Source: Oxalobacteraceae bacterium UBA6018 (GTDB lineage Bacteria > Pseudomonadota > Gammaproteobacteria > Burkholderiales > Burkholderiaceae_D). From it: a DNA stretch of 52,755 bases. Of this stretch, positions 7,115 to 16,266 are shown piece by piece. The notes under the pieces were generated by a model. The model was not told where the DNA came from. It did no database searches and worked only from the letters and a program-made list of their open reading frames with translations. The stretch is taken from the NCBI GenBank assembly GCA_002428015.1, contig DIZW01000038.1:1-52755 (forward strand), given 5' to 3'. Both the position numbers and the translations under genes were made by a program. The number at the start of each line of letters is the position of its first letter. The stretch's first letter is position 1.

Positions 7115-10100
7115 ATGAGTAAGCATGCGAATCTGACCCACGGCGGCGCCCAGACCAGGCGCACCCGCTGCGCGACGGCGGTGGCCGCGGCGCTGGCGAT
7201 CATGGCGGCCCACGCCGCAGCCCAGGAGGCGCCGGCCGCGCAGCCCGATCCCAAGGTTGGCGCCGTGGTCGTGGTGGCGGGCACGCGCATGTCGGTGGCC
7301 TCCGCCATCGACCGCAAGCTCAAGGCCGGCACCGTCACCGATTCCATCGTGGCCGAGGACATCGGCCAGTTCCCCGACAAGAACGTCGGCGAAGCGCTCT
7401 CGCGCGTGACCGGCGTGCAGCTCACGCGCGAATTCGGCGAGGGCTCCACGGTCGCCATCCGCGGCGTGGAACCCGACTTGAACCGCATCGAGATCAACGG
7501 CTCCTCGGTGCTGTCGACCAACGGCACGGCCGGGCGCGGCGCCGAGCTGCGCGAACTGGCCTCGGAGCTGATCGCCTCGATCGACGTGTACAAGGGCACC
7601 ACCGCCGACCTGACCGAAGGAGGCGTGGGCGGCACCGTCAGCATCAAGACGCGCAAGCCGCTCGACTTCAAGAAATTCACCTTCGTGTCGACCTTGTCGG
7701 CGGAAAAATCGTCGATCCGCGACGGCGCCCAGCCGCGCACCAGCGTATTCGTGGCCGACCGTTTCCTCGACAACCGCCTGGGCCTGATGGCCAACTTAGT
7801 CAGCGACGACGTCCACACCCGCAACGACTACCTGCGCAACACCTCCTGGACCTTCCTGCGCGACTGGGACTTCTCGGCCGACAAGACCGTGCCCAGCACC
7901 GACCCGGTGGTGGCCGCCATCGCCACGCCGGCCGGCTGCTCGGCCGCGACCCTGACGGCGGCCCAGAAGACCGCCTGCGCGCGCCAATGGTACGACTACG
8001 CGCCGCAGATTCCGCGCTACGGCCAGTGGCAGCGCGACCACAAGCGCAGCTCGGGCGAGTACACCGCCCAGTTCAAGATCAACCGCGAATGGATGGTGTG
8101 GGGCAGCTACCAGGCCAACAAGCAGAACCAGGTGCTCACCGACCGCAATTTTGGCACCGATTTCACCGCCGTCACGCGCCTGTCCGGCCCCGGCAAGGAC
8201 CCGGTCTACAACATGGCCACCGGCGTGCCAACCACGGCCGGCAGCTGCACCCCGGTCGCCACCAGCGCCACCCCGGCCGGGATGGTGGTCGAGAACCACT
8301 ATGTGACCCAGTACACGGTCGGTAACTGCCTGGCCGCGGCCGGCCAGGGCGGGCAGGGCGCCTTCAGCACCCAGACCCGCGAGTACGGCCTGCGCGTGAA
8401 GTCCACCTACAAGACCGGCGGCTTCGAGTACAAGGGCGAGCGGCTCCAGGCCGAAGGCTTGCTGACCAAGTCGGGCTCGCGCTACGAGTCGGAGAACAAC
8501 TCGATCGCGTTCTCGCAGAACGCGCCCGGGCTGGTCGTCAAGCTCGACACCCAGGGCATCCCGCACTTCACATTCCCGGACGCCTACCAACCCGACAATC
8601 CGGCCTCCTACGTGAGCGCCCAGATCCAGTATCGCCCGCTGGACGTGACGAACTCGGAAGACCAGCTCAAGCTCGACTTCAAGTACCGCCTGACGACGCC
8701 GTTCTTCAACAAGGCCTGGTTCGGCGTCCAGGGCCGCAAGTCGAGCGCCTCGCAGTACGGCGGCGGCGGCTACCTGGCCAGCGCCGGCAAGGACCTGGTG
8801 AGCACCGCCGACGACGTCTACGTGCAGACCGCGAACGTCACCTCGACCATCATGTACGACCCGCTGTACACCGGCAGCGCCCTGCGCGCGCCCACCGCCC
8901 CGTCCAACATCGCCTCGCTCGGCAGCACCCGCTACGTGAACGCGGCCCAGATGGCGGCGCTGGCGCAGCAGTCCCTGATCCAGCGCTCGTCCGGCACCTT
9001 CTATAGCGGCTACAACGGCGTGAGCGGCCTGCCGTCCGGCTGGGTGGCGCCTTCCTTCGCCCAGTCGGCCCAGAACTTCGACCTGAGCCACTTCAACCAC
9101 GACTGGCTGATCAACGCGCCTGGCAGCGACGGCAATACCTATCCGCAGATCCCGTCCTACATCGTCGATGAACGCAGCCAGGCCGGCTACCTGCGCCTGG
9201 ACTACCAGACCGAGTTGTTCGGCTATGAGATCAACGGCAACCTGGGCGGGCGCTATGTGCGCACCCGCGACAGCGCCACCGGATCGATGAAGAACCAGAT
9301 CGCGGTCGAGAACTCGCCCGGCTCGTCGGCCAGCACCACGCGCGTGGTGTCGAACACCATCGTCTCGCTGGACAACACCTACAACGACTTCCTGCCCAGC
9401 GTGAACGCGGCCGTGTGGCTGGTGCCGGACAAGTTCATCGCCCGCTTCGGCTGGGGCAAGGTAATGGCGCGCCCGGCCATCGACAAGCTGGCCCCGAACG
9501 CCACTTGCACCAAGAACAGCGGCCTGACCCAGTTCGGCGGCGACGGCACCGACGACTGCACCGCCGGCAATCCGAACCTCAAGCCCTTCCGCGCCAACGA
9601 CACCGACTTGAGCCTGGAATACTATCCGACCGGCGACAGCCAGCTCAGCGCCGCCTTCTTCCGCAAGGACATCAAGGTGGGCAGCCCGATTAACACCTTG
9701 GTCAAGGGCGTGGACCTGTTCCACGACGGCCAGCGCTGGGACGTGACGCAGCCGGTCAACGCGCCAGGCGCCGTCACCAACGGCGTCGAGCTGGCCGGAC
9801 GCACCGCGCTGACCTTCCTGCCGGGCTGGCTGGGCGGCTTCGGGGTGGACGTCAACTACACCCGCATGGGCTTCAAGTTCGCGCCGGGCACGGAACGCAT
9901 CAACGACCTCGATGGTTCGGTGCTGCCGTATCCCGGTCTGTCGAAGAACAGCTATAACGTGGGCCTGTGGTACGACCAGGGACCGATCAACGCGCGCATC
10001 GCCTATAACTACCGCGACCGCTACTACACCGGCGGCATCGACGTGTCGAAGAACCCCGTGTTCATCGAAAAAACCGGCTACCTCGACGCCAAGATCCAGT

Positions 10101-10249
10101 ACCGCTTCAGCTCGAACGTGACGTTCTCGCTGGAGGGTAAAAACCTGAGCAACCAGGCCCAGATCTCGGACGCCGGCTCCCTGTTCCGCGTGAACGAATT
10201 CATCTGGTCGGGCCGCCGCTACTACTTCGGCGTCACGATCAAGAACTGA
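7115..10249 (+). CDS. TonB-dependent outer-membrane receptor, carbohydrate type
   Basis: This is a 1044-residue receptor starting at ATG 7115 (GGAGAA upstream). A signal peptide ends near residue 36 (AAQ). A plug domain follows (about 50-190: 'VTDSIVAEDIGQFPDKNVGEALSRVTGVQ', 'RGVEPDLNRIEINGSSV' in part). A large beta-barrel then ends in a C-terminal aromatic signature (RYYFGVTIKN). The plug wording and the 1000-residue size fit the proteobacterial carbohydrate TonB receptors of Caulobacter and Xanthomonas rather than SusC, and there is no SusD partner. Placed upstream of PL22 and GH43 genes, it probably imports pectin or RG-I oligosaccharides across the outer membrane (inference). Confidence 0.93.
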   Translation: MSKHANLTHGGAQTRRTRCATAVAAALAIMAAHAAAQEAPAAQPDPKVGAVVVVAGTRMSVASAIDRKLKAGTVTDSIVAEDIGQFPDKNVGEALSRVTGVQLTREFGEGSTVAIRGVEPDLNRIEINGSSVLSTNGTAGRGAELRELASELIASIDVYKGTTADLTEGGVGGTVSIKTRKPLDFKKFTFVSTLSAEKSSIRDGAQPRTSVFVADRFLDNRLGLMANLVSDDVHTRNDYLRNTSWTFLRDWDFSADKTVPSTDPVVAAIATPAGCSAATLTAAQKTACARQWYDYAPQIPRYGQWQRDHKRSSGEYTAQFKINREWMVWGSYQANKQNQVLTDRNFGTDFTAVTRLSGPGKDPVYNMATGVPTTAGSCTPVATSATPAGMVVENHYVTQYTVGNCLAAAGQGGQGAFSTQTREYGLRVKSTYKTGGFEYKGERLQAEGLLTKSGSRYESENNSIAFSQNAPGLVVKLDTQGIPHFTFPDAYQPDNPASYVSAQIQYRPLDVTNSEDQLKLDFKYRLTTPFFNKAWFGVQGRKSSASQYGGGGYLASAGKDLVSTADDVYVQTANVTSTIMYDPLYTGSALRAPTAPSNIASLGSTRYVNAAQMAALAQQSLIQRSSGTFYSGYNGVSGLPSGWVAPSFAQSAQNFDLSHFNHDWLINAPGSDGNTYPQIPSYIVDERSQAGYLRLDYQTELFGYEINGNLGGRYVRTRDSATGSMKNQIAVENSPGSSASTTRVVSNTIVSLDNTYNDFLPSVNAAVWLVPDKFIARFGWGKVMARPAIDKLAPNATCTKNSGLTQFGGDGTDDCTAGNPNLKPFRANDTDLSLEYYPTGDSQLSAAFFRKDIKVGSPINTLVKGVDLFHDGQRWDVTQPVNAPGAVTNGVELAGRTALTFLPGWLGGFGVDVNYTRMGFKFAPGTERINDLDGSVLPYPGLSKNSYNVGLWYDQGPINARIAYNYRDRYYTGGIDVSKNPVFIEKTGYLDAKIQYRFSSNVTFSLEGKNLSNQAQISDAGSLFRVNEFIWSGRRYYFGVTIKN

Positions 10250-10367
10250 GGCCACGCACCGAGTTTCGACGACACACTCTCCTGTTGAGTCGATTTGCAC
10301 CCGCTGGTCCGCCCCGACAGCTGGTGCTTTTTTACCTGTCAACCCAATTTCTTCACACGGAGTCACC

Positions 10368-11732
10368 ATGTTCCTGACCACCATCGCGCGCCGCCACGCA
10401 CAGGCCCTCCTGATCGCCGCGGCCCTTTCCCCGGCCGTCCACGCGGCCGACGCGCCACCTGCGACCTGGGTCGACAAAGACACCGGCCACCGCGTCTGGC
10501 GCCTGACGCCGGAGCCCAGTTCGTCCTCGCTCTACTTCAACTACACCGCCTTCACTCCGGACGGCAAGTCGATGGTCTATAACGCCACCGACGGCATCCA
10601 CGCGCTCGACCTGGCCAGCCGCAAGACGCGCCTGCTGGTGCCCAACCACGGCGCGCGCGGCGCCGCGCGCACCATCGCGGTCGGGCGCAAGACCAACTCC
10701 GTGTTCTACCTGAGCGACGATCCGGCCACCCACGTGAGCGCCATCTACAAGGCCAGCTTCGACACCGGCCTGGCCACCAAGCTGGTCGACCTGCCGGCCG
10801 GCTTTCGGGTCGACAGCATCAACGCCGACGAGACCCAGGCCGCCGGCACCTACGAGGAGCACCCGACGGCGCGCGCCCCGCGCCAGGACACCCTGGGCGG
10901 GCCGCTGCGCCAGCCCGAGAATAAGGGCCAGATGATGGAACGGCGCCTGGCCTCGCGCCTGCCGCTGGTGCTGTTCGCCCTGAACCTGAACGACGGCAAG
11001 GTCACCGAGCTGCTGCATTCGACCGACTGGATCAACCACCTGCTGTTCTCGCCGACCGATCCGGGCCTGTTGATGTACTGCCACGAAGGGCCATGGCAGA
11101 AGGTCGACCGCATCTGGACCATCCGCACCGACGGCTCGCATAACACCCTGGTCCACAAGCGCACCATGGCCATGGAGATCGCCGGCCACGAGTTCTGGGG
11201 CCAGGACGGCAAGACCATCTGGTACGACTGGCAGTATCCGAAGGGCGCCTCGTTCTACGTGGCCGGCCTCGATCTGGCCACCGGCAAGCGCACCGCCTAC
11301 CACATGGAGCGCAACGACTGGTCGATCCACTTCAACGTCACCGGCGACGGTTCGCTGTTCGCCGGCGACGGCGGCGACCCGGGCCAGGTCGCCCGGGCGC
11401 CGGACGGCGAATGGATCGTGCTGCTCAAGCCCACCTCGGTGCTGGGCGAGGGCGCCATGAACGCGCCCGACTACTGGCAGGCCGGCGTGTTCAAGTCCGA
11501 ACACCTGGTCAACATGGCGCAGCACGACTACCACCTCGAACCGAACGTGCGCTTCTCGCCGGACCAGAAGCTGGTCATCTTCCGCACCAATATGTTCGGT
11601 CCGACGTACGTGCTGGGGGTGGAGGTGGACAAGGCCGCCGCCGGCGCCAAGGACCTGATGTCCACGCCGGAGCTGGCGCGCAAATTCAACCCGCGCAAGC
11701 CGGTGCCGACCAACGTGAAAGCGGTGCCCTGA
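10368..11732 (+). CDS. Exported oligogalacturonate lyase family protein (PL22)
   Basis: This encodes 454 residues; ATG at 10368 has CGGAG 7 nt upstream. It has a signal peptide (cleavage near AVHAAD) and then a beta-propeller. Segments such as 'LMYCHEGPWQKVDRIWTI', 'AGHEFWGQDGKTIWYD' and 'PNVRFSPDQKLVIFRTNMFG' match the oligogalacturonate lyase (Pectate_lyase22) family, in which such His residues bind metal. Characterised members cleave short oligogalacturonides by beta-elimination in the cytoplasm; the signal peptide here implies a periplasmic version. It lies 118 bp after the TonB receptor and is probably co-transcribed with it. The product would be unsaturated galacturonate for further catabolism. 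Confidence 0.85.
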   Translation: MFLTTIARRHAQALLIAAALSPAVHAADAPPATWVDKDTGHRVWRLTPEPSSSSLYFNYTAFTPDGKSMVYNATDGIHALDLASRKTRLLVPNHGARGAARTIAVGRKTNSVFYLSDDPATHVSAIYKASFDTGLATKLVDLPAGFRVDSINADETQAAGTYEEHPTARAPRQDTLGGPLRQPENKGQMMERRLASRLPLVLFALNLNDGKVTELLHSTDWINHLLFSPTDPGLLMYCHEGPWQKVDRIWTIRTDGSHNTLVHKRTMAMEIAGHEFWGQDGKTIWYDWQYPKGASFYVAGLDLATGKRTAYHMERNDWSIHFNVTGDGSLFAGDGGDPGQVARAPDGEWIVLLKPTSVLGEGAMNAPDYWQAGVFKSEHLVNMAQHDYHLEPNVRFSPDQKLVIFRTNMFGPTYVLGVEVDKAAAGAKDLMSTPELARKFNPRKPVPTNVKAVP

Positions 11733-11784
11733 GCGCGCTTTGATTTCGGCGCGAAGCTTGCTACCATGTCCGCTGAAGTCATCG

Positions 11785-11806
11785 GCCGCCGGTTCGATCC
11801 GGCGGC
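11785..11806. repeat. 8-bp stem hairpin between PL22 and the GH43 pseudogene
   Basis: GCCGCCGG (11785-11792) pairs with CCGGCGGC (11799-11806) around a 6-nt TTCGAT loop, in a 106-bp gap. There is no T tract, so it is not a typical terminator; it may be a transcript-stabilising or attenuating hairpin. Confidence 0.45.
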
Positions 11807-11838
11807 GTCATTACACTGTTTGATGAGGTTGGAGACGC

Positions 11839-12844
11839 ATGCGGAAGTCCTTATCGCGCCTGGTTGCGGGCGCTGTGCTGTGCTGGTCGGTGGCGGCGCT
11901 GGCCGCGCCGGTATTTCATAACCCGCTGGTGCGCCAGCGCGCCGATCCGCAGGTGGCGCTGCAGGCCGACGGCTACTACTATTTCACCGCCACGGTGCCC
12001 GAGTACGACCGTATCGAGGTGAGGCGCGCGCGCTCCCTCGACGATCTGGGCAAGGCCGACGCCAACGTCGTCTGGCGCGAGCATGCCAGCGGTCCGATGA
12101 GCTTTCACATCTGGGCGCCCGAGATGCACCGCATCGACGGTAAATGGTTTATCTATTTCACGGCCGGGCGCGCCGACGACCACTGGGCCATCCGCCTGTA
12201 CGCGCTGGAGAACGATTCGCCCGATCCGCTCAAGGGCCAGTGGGTCGAGCGCGGCCAGGTCAAGACCAACTGGGAAAGCTTCTCGCTCGACGCCACCACC
12301 TTCGCCCTCAACGGCCAGCGTTACCTGGTGTGGACCCAGACCGGCCCGGAGCCGCACCTCCAAGCCGACCAATATCTACATCGCCAAAATGGAGACGCCG
12401 ACCTCGATCAGCGGCCGCCAGGTGCTGCTCTCGACCCCGCAATACCCGTGGGAGAAGGTCAAGTTCCAGGTCAACGAGGGGCCGGCGGTGCTGGTCAAGA
12501 ACGGCAAGGTCTTTCTCACCTATTCGGCAAGCGCCACCGACGCCAGCTACAGCATGGGCATGCTGACGGCCAGCGCGGCGAGCGATCTGCTCGATCCGAC
12601 CTCGTGGAAGAAATCGGCCGAGCCGGTGTTCAAGACCAGCGAGAAGAACGGCCAGTACGGCCCCGGTCATAATTCGTTCACCACCACGCCGGACGGCAAG
12701 ACCGATATCCTGGTCTACCACGCGCGCAACTACCGCGACATCCAGGGCGATTCGCTGCATGACCCGAACCGCCACACGCGCGCCCAGGTGATCCACTGGC
12801 GCGCCGACGGCACGCCGGACTTCGGCGAGCCGGTGGCTGACTAA
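11839..12844 (+). pseudogene. GH43 exo-alpha-1,5-arabinofuranosidase-like gene broken by a +1 frameshift
   Basis: The first frame starts at ATG 11839 (GGAG upstream) with a signal peptide and runs through 'DGYYYFTATVPEYDRI', a hallmark of the GH43 exo-arabinofuranosidase group, and 'WAPEMHRIDGKWFIYFTAG'. Near 12358-12361 one extra C (in CACCTCCAAG) shifts the frame. The rest (IYIAKMETPTSISG onward) continues in another frame to 12844. Removing that base gives a 334-residue protein of normal length. The triad is then complete: Asp36 (RADPQV), Asp151 (FSLDATTF) and the acid Glu in NEGPAVL. The Glu falls after the break, so the unshifted product would be inactive. This is either a real recent pseudogene or a sequencing/assembly error. 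Its role would be trimming arabinan side chains. Confidence 0.85.
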
Positions 12845-12925
12845 GGCTTAGGTTTAGCGACCAGCAAACGAAAACGCTCCGACCCTGCATTCAGCGGCTT
12901 TTTCGAAGCTTCCCGCCAGCTTTAG

Positions 12926-12947
12926 CACGCCGATCTCGGGCGTGTTT
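12926..12947 (+). terminator. Weak terminator-like hairpin after the GH43 pseudogene
   Basis: CACGCC (12926-12931) pairs with GGCGTG (12939-12944) around a 7-nt loop, followed by only three T residues. It is about 80 bp after the GH43 stop. The short stem and short T run keep confidence low. Confidence 0.3.
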
Positions 12948-12960
12948 CGGTTCAAGCTGG

Positions 12961-13113
12961 TTACTTACCGAACATCGCGCTGATCTCCGCCACCTTAGCA
13001 TCAAATTGCTCGGTCATGTCCTTTAGCCGGTAGCCGTGGCTTGCCAGTGTCGGCTCCAGATCGTCGAGCTGTCGCGACATGCCGCAACCAATTCCGCCGT
13101 GACCGGCTGATTT
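12961..13113 (-). pseudogene. Remnant C-terminal fragment of an unidentified gene
   Basis: On the minus strand a frame is open from 13113 to a TAA at 12961-12963. From the internal ATG (13080) it reads 39 residues beginning MSRQLDDLEPTLASHGYRL and ending VAEISAMFGK. It looks like the natural tail of a helical protein with no matching upstream part, which suggests a truncated leftover of an insertion event. I do not recognise the family. It lies between two plus-strand genes, in the block that interrupts the pectin locus. Confidence 0.35.
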
Positions 13114-13135
13114 TTATTTTGTTATCGGACTAATT

Positions 13136-14569
13136 ATGCTGCGACGATTTTCGGTCCTGTTGTATGTGTTCCTTAGTGCGAGTGTCCATGCGGAGCCGTT
13201 GCCCGAACAAGACATACCGGCGCTGTTGCAAGCCCGTGTGAAGGAAACCCAAGGCACGGCGATCGTGGCGGGTATCATCGACGCCCAAGGCCGTCGTTTC
13301 TACAGTTACGGACCAGCTGACACGGTCAGCGGGAAACCTGTGGACGAGCACACGCTGTTCGAAATAGGCTCGGTCACCAAGCTGTTCACTTCACTGCTGC
13401 TGGCGGACATGGCCGTGAAGGGAGAAGTCAAGTTGGACGATCCCGTTCAGTTGCATCTGCCGCCCGGCGTCAAGGCTCCCCAATTTGGCGAGCAGCCAAT
13501 CAGGCTGGTGGATCTGTCGCTTCACCGTTCCGGGCTGCCAGTGGATCTAACTCAGTTGCCCATGGGGCCTGCCGAGATCATCGCGCAAGGCTATGACATT
13601 CAATCCCTGTACCGCTTCGTGTCGGCATACACGCTCAACAGAGCACCTGGCAAAACAGAGTATTCGAACGTCGGCGTCAGCTTGCTTGGCTTCGCGCTGG
13701 CGTCGCGCGCGGGGCATAGTTATGAGCAATTGATCCGGGACCGCATCACGGGGCCAATCGGCATGCGCGACACGGGCATCACGTTCACCCCGGCGATGCG
13801 CGCTCGTCTAGCCCAAGGCTATAAGGGCACCACCGCCCAGCCATCGATCAGCGGGGTCCCGGCGTACGCGCCGGCGGGTGGCTTGTATTCCACAGCAAGC
13901 GACATGCTCAATTTCCTCGGTGCGGCGTTCAGTCTGACGACGTCGCCGCTGGACGCCGCCATGGCGTATATGCGCAAGCCATACAGAGAGAAGCCCGACG
14001 TGCGTTTGGGGTGGGGCATGGATCGCAGGTACGGTTCTGAACTCTGGACGCACGCAGGCCGCACCTTCGGATACGCGAGCATGGTGGCATTCGATGCGAG
14101 CGCTGGGCGGGGCGTCGTGCTGCTGGCCAATAGCACGACGGAACTGAGCGACCTTGCTCACCGCATCCTAAACACCAAGTTCCGCCTTCGGCAATTCGTA
14201 GCTCCCCCAGCATTCGTGCGCATGGTCGAAGAGTCTCATTTTGGGCAGGTAATGGCCGCCTACCGCGCGCTCAAGCACCGGGATCCGGAATTCTTTTTGG
14301 AAGAATCAATTATTAACGAGTGGGGCGGGGTGCTGCTGAATAAGGGCAGGACTCGCCAAGCCATCGCGCTGTTAGCGTTTAACTGTCAGCAGTTCCCCAA
14401 GAGCGCAAACACCTTCGACAGCTTAGGCGAAGCGTACGAGGCCAGCGGCGATCGTACGCAAGCTATAGCAGCCTATCGCAAGGCACTGGAACTCGATCCG
14501 AAGTTCAGTAACGCGGGTGCTCGGCTCAGGGTGTTGGCACCGCCGGAGTCACATGGTGGCGCCAAATAA
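13136..14569 (+). CDS. Exported beta-lactamase-fold serine hydrolase with C-terminal TPR
   Basis: This encodes 477 residues with an N-terminal signal peptide (cleavage near VHAEP). A class C beta-lactamase/DD-peptidase-like domain follows, with Ser79-x-x-Lys82 (SVTK), Tyr176-Ser-Asn178 (YSN) and a His306-x-Gly motif (THAGRTFGY), so the active-site set is complete. Residues about 400-470 form TPR-like helices (TFDSLGEAYEASGDRTQAIAAYRKALELDP). Such proteins include esterases, peptidases and beta-lactamase relatives; the substrate cannot be told from sequence. Codon choice looks visibly less GC-biased than in the flanking pectin genes, and it is bordered by gene debris, suggesting acquisition by transfer into the locus. 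No functional link to pectin is apparent. Confidence 0.85.
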   Translation: MLRRFSVLLYVFLSASVHAEPLPEQDIPALLQARVKETQGTAIVAGIIDAQGRRFYSYGPADTVSGKPVDEHTLFEIGSVTKLFTSLLLADMAVKGEVKLDDPVQLHLPPGVKAPQFGEQPIRLVDLSLHRSGLPVDLTQLPMGPAEIIAQGYDIQSLYRFVSAYTLNRAPGKTEYSNVGVSLLGFALASRAGHSYEQLIRDRITGPIGMRDTGITFTPAMRARLAQGYKGTTAQPSISGVPAYAPAGGLYSTASDMLNFLGAAFSLTTSPLDAAMAYMRKPYREKPDVRLGWGMDRRYGSELWTHAGRTFGYASMVAFDASAGRGVVLLANSTTELSDLAHRILNTKFRLRQFVAPPAFVRMVEESHFGQVMAAYRALKHRDPEFFLEESIINEWGGVLLNKGRTRQAIALLAFNCQQFPKSANTFDSLGEAYEASGDRTQAIAAYRKALELDPKFSNAGARLRVLAPPESHGGAK

Positions 14570-14909
14570 ACCATTTGGCCAACGCTGTCAGCGATGGGCA
14601 AGCTTGCACCCAGCAACAGAGACGCATTGAGTGATGATGACGTTGCACCACTGGTAAGCGGCGTGTGACAGGCAACGGCGAGCTGATCGACGCAGTTTTA
14701 CGGCAAGAAGTCGGCATCGCGGTTGACGAAGTGGTCGGCGATAAGCGTCAGCACAGGACGAACAAAGTTCGGCGTTCATTTACTCCAATGGCTGGGTATG
14801 CTGGCCGACATCGAGGCCGATACCAAGGCGGTGTTGAACATCCTGGTCAGTTGCAAATAATTCTGGTTCGCGGCGATGGAATGCAGGTCGGCGCGGATAA
14901 ATGCAGGCG
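14570..14909. other. Non-coding or decayed segment between the serine hydrolase and rhaK
   Basis: This is 340 bp with only short, conflicting open frames. A plus-strand frame ending in 'MLADIEADTKAVLNILVSCK' at about 14860 and a short minus-strand frame both look like gene tails but lack starts. No ribosome site, terminator or RNA gene was recognised. It is probably debris at the right edge of the inserted block. Confidence 0.45.
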
Positions 14910-16265
14910 TCACGCCTGGGTGGCCTGGGCCAGCCAGCTGGCCCGGTAGGCCGCGAAGCCCGGCAGATCGAGCGGCTCCGCGGCCTTGCCGGCCGTGGCG
15001 GGCAGCTCGCCCCAGTGGTGCAGCATCCAGCCGCCCCAGGTGGTGCCGCTGGCGTCGTCCGAGGTGGACACGGCCTGGCCGGTGCGCAGTGCGCCCAGCA
15101 GTGGCGCGAAATACGGATTGCCGCAGAAGCTGCCCTCGACCGTCACCGGCCCGGCCGCGCCCAGCGCGTCGAGGCAGTAGTCCGTCATCAGCACGCAATA
15201 CAGGGTCGCCAGCGCGTAGCGTTCCTGGGCCGTCTCGGGCGCCGGGCCGACCTGGCGCCCGGCGCGTCCGGAAAACGGTCCGCCCGACTCCGAAAAACTG
15301 GGTAGGGCCATGCTGCCGCGCGCGACCAGGCGCGCCAGGTCGGCCTCGGAACACTGCTGCGGCGATTCGCCGGCAAGCACGCCGAATTCACGCCCGCCCA
15401 TGAAGCGCATGCAGGCCACGGGCTGCTGCAATGCGTTGGTATTGGCCAGCATGTCCGCGTCTTCACGCAACTGGTCCAGTTCGACGCCGAAGGCGGCGGC
15501 GATCATCCAGGTGCCGGTCGAGAGTACGCTCTGGCGCGCCTGGCCCAGGTAGCGCAGAAGGGAAGCGTTGCTGTCGTGGATGCCGCACACGACCTGGCAG
15601 TCGGCCGGCAGGCCGGTGACGGCCGCCAGCTCGGCGCGCAAGGGGCCCAGCGCGGCCCAGGCCGGCCGCAGCGGCGGGAACAGCGCCTCCCAGCCCATCT
15701 GGCGCGGCAGCGCGGAATAGTCCTGGGCCACCGGATTCCACAAATCGGTGTGGCAGCCGAGCGAGGTCACCTCGCTGGCGGCCACGCCCGACAGGCGCCA
15801 GGCCCAGTACTGGGGATATATCAGGATGTGGTGTGCGCGGGCGAATTCGGCCGGAAAATGCTGGGCCTGCCATGCCAGCTGGCGCCCCAGGTTCAAGCCG
15901 CACGGCAGCTCCGGCGACAGGGTCTCGGCGTAGGGCGGGCGGGCCGCGTAGTCGGTGCCGGGCAGGGTGGCCTCGTAGTCGAGCACCGGCAGCACCAGGC
16001 CGTGTTCATCGACCAGGGCCGCGGTGGCGCCATGGGTGACCGGCACGATGGCGCCCACCCTGGCCTGGGCCGCGAAGGCGGCGCAGGTGGCCAGCATCCA
16101 GTCCCAGATGCGCTCCACGTCGTGGTGGGGATACGGGCCGCCGGCGACGATGGTGTTCTTCATGCGCCGCTCGTCAAGCAGCTTGCCGTCCACGTCGAGC
16201 AGGGCCAGCTTGACGTTGGTCTTGCCGATGTCGAGGACGATGGTGGCGTGTTCGCTCATGCCCAT
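14910..16265 (-). CDS. rhaK: FGGY-family rhamnulokinase RhaK
   Basis: This encodes a 451-residue sugar kinase with the FGGY/actin-like fold: phosphate-1 region 'VLDIGKTNVKLALLD' at the N-terminus, 'PVTHGATAALVD', 'GIHDSNASLLRY' and 'VLSTGTWMIA' in the middle, and 'VEGSFCGNPYF' near the C-terminus. It should phosphorylate L-rhamnulose to L-rhamnulose-1-phosphate in the cytoplasm. The gene starts one base before the rhaQ stop; an alternative ATG lies at 16259 and neither has a strong ribosome site, suggesting translational coupling. Gene order rhaR-S-T-P-Q-K matches the Rhizobium leguminosarum rha locus, where RhaK is also needed for ABC transport of rhamnose. It is the last gene of the operon. 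Confidence 0.88.
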   Translation of the reverse strand: MGMSEHATIVLDIGKTNVKLALLDVDGKLLDERRMKNTIVAGGPYPHHDVERIWDWMLATCAAFAAQARVGAIVPVTHGATAALVDEHGLVLPVLDYEATLPGTDYAARPPYAETLSPELPCGLNLGRQLAWQAQHFPAEFARAHHILIYPQYWAWRLSGVAASEVTSLGCHTDLWNPVAQDYSALPRQMGWEALFPPLRPAWAALGPLRAELAAVTGLPADCQVVCGIHDSNASLLRYLGQARQSVLSTGTWMIAAAFGVELDQLREDADMLANTNALQQPVACMRFMGGREFGVLAGESPQQCSEADLARLVARGSMALPSFSESGGPFSGRAGRQVGPAPETAQERYALATLYCVLMTDYCLDALGAAGPVTVEGSFCGNPYFAPLLGALRTGQAVSTSDDASGTTWGGWMLHHWGELPATAGKAAEPLDLPGFAAYRASWLAQATQA

Positions 16266-16266
16266 C

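Noticed and set aside
7796..10483. 895-residue minus-strand frame opposite the TonB receptor
   Set aside because: It has a composition-driven sequence (Val, Ala, Gly, His, Arg) with no domain, and the plus strand is a full receptor.
11785..11806. GGTTCGATCC inside a hairpin, resembling a tRNA T-arm
   Set aside because: The loop would be 6 rather than 7 nt, no acceptor, D or anticodon arm can be built upstream, and no CCA follows. It is treated as a plain hairpin.
14570..14909. Possible small genes between the serine hydrolase and rhaK
   Set aside because: Frames on both strands are short and lack starts or ribosome sites. No family is recognisable.
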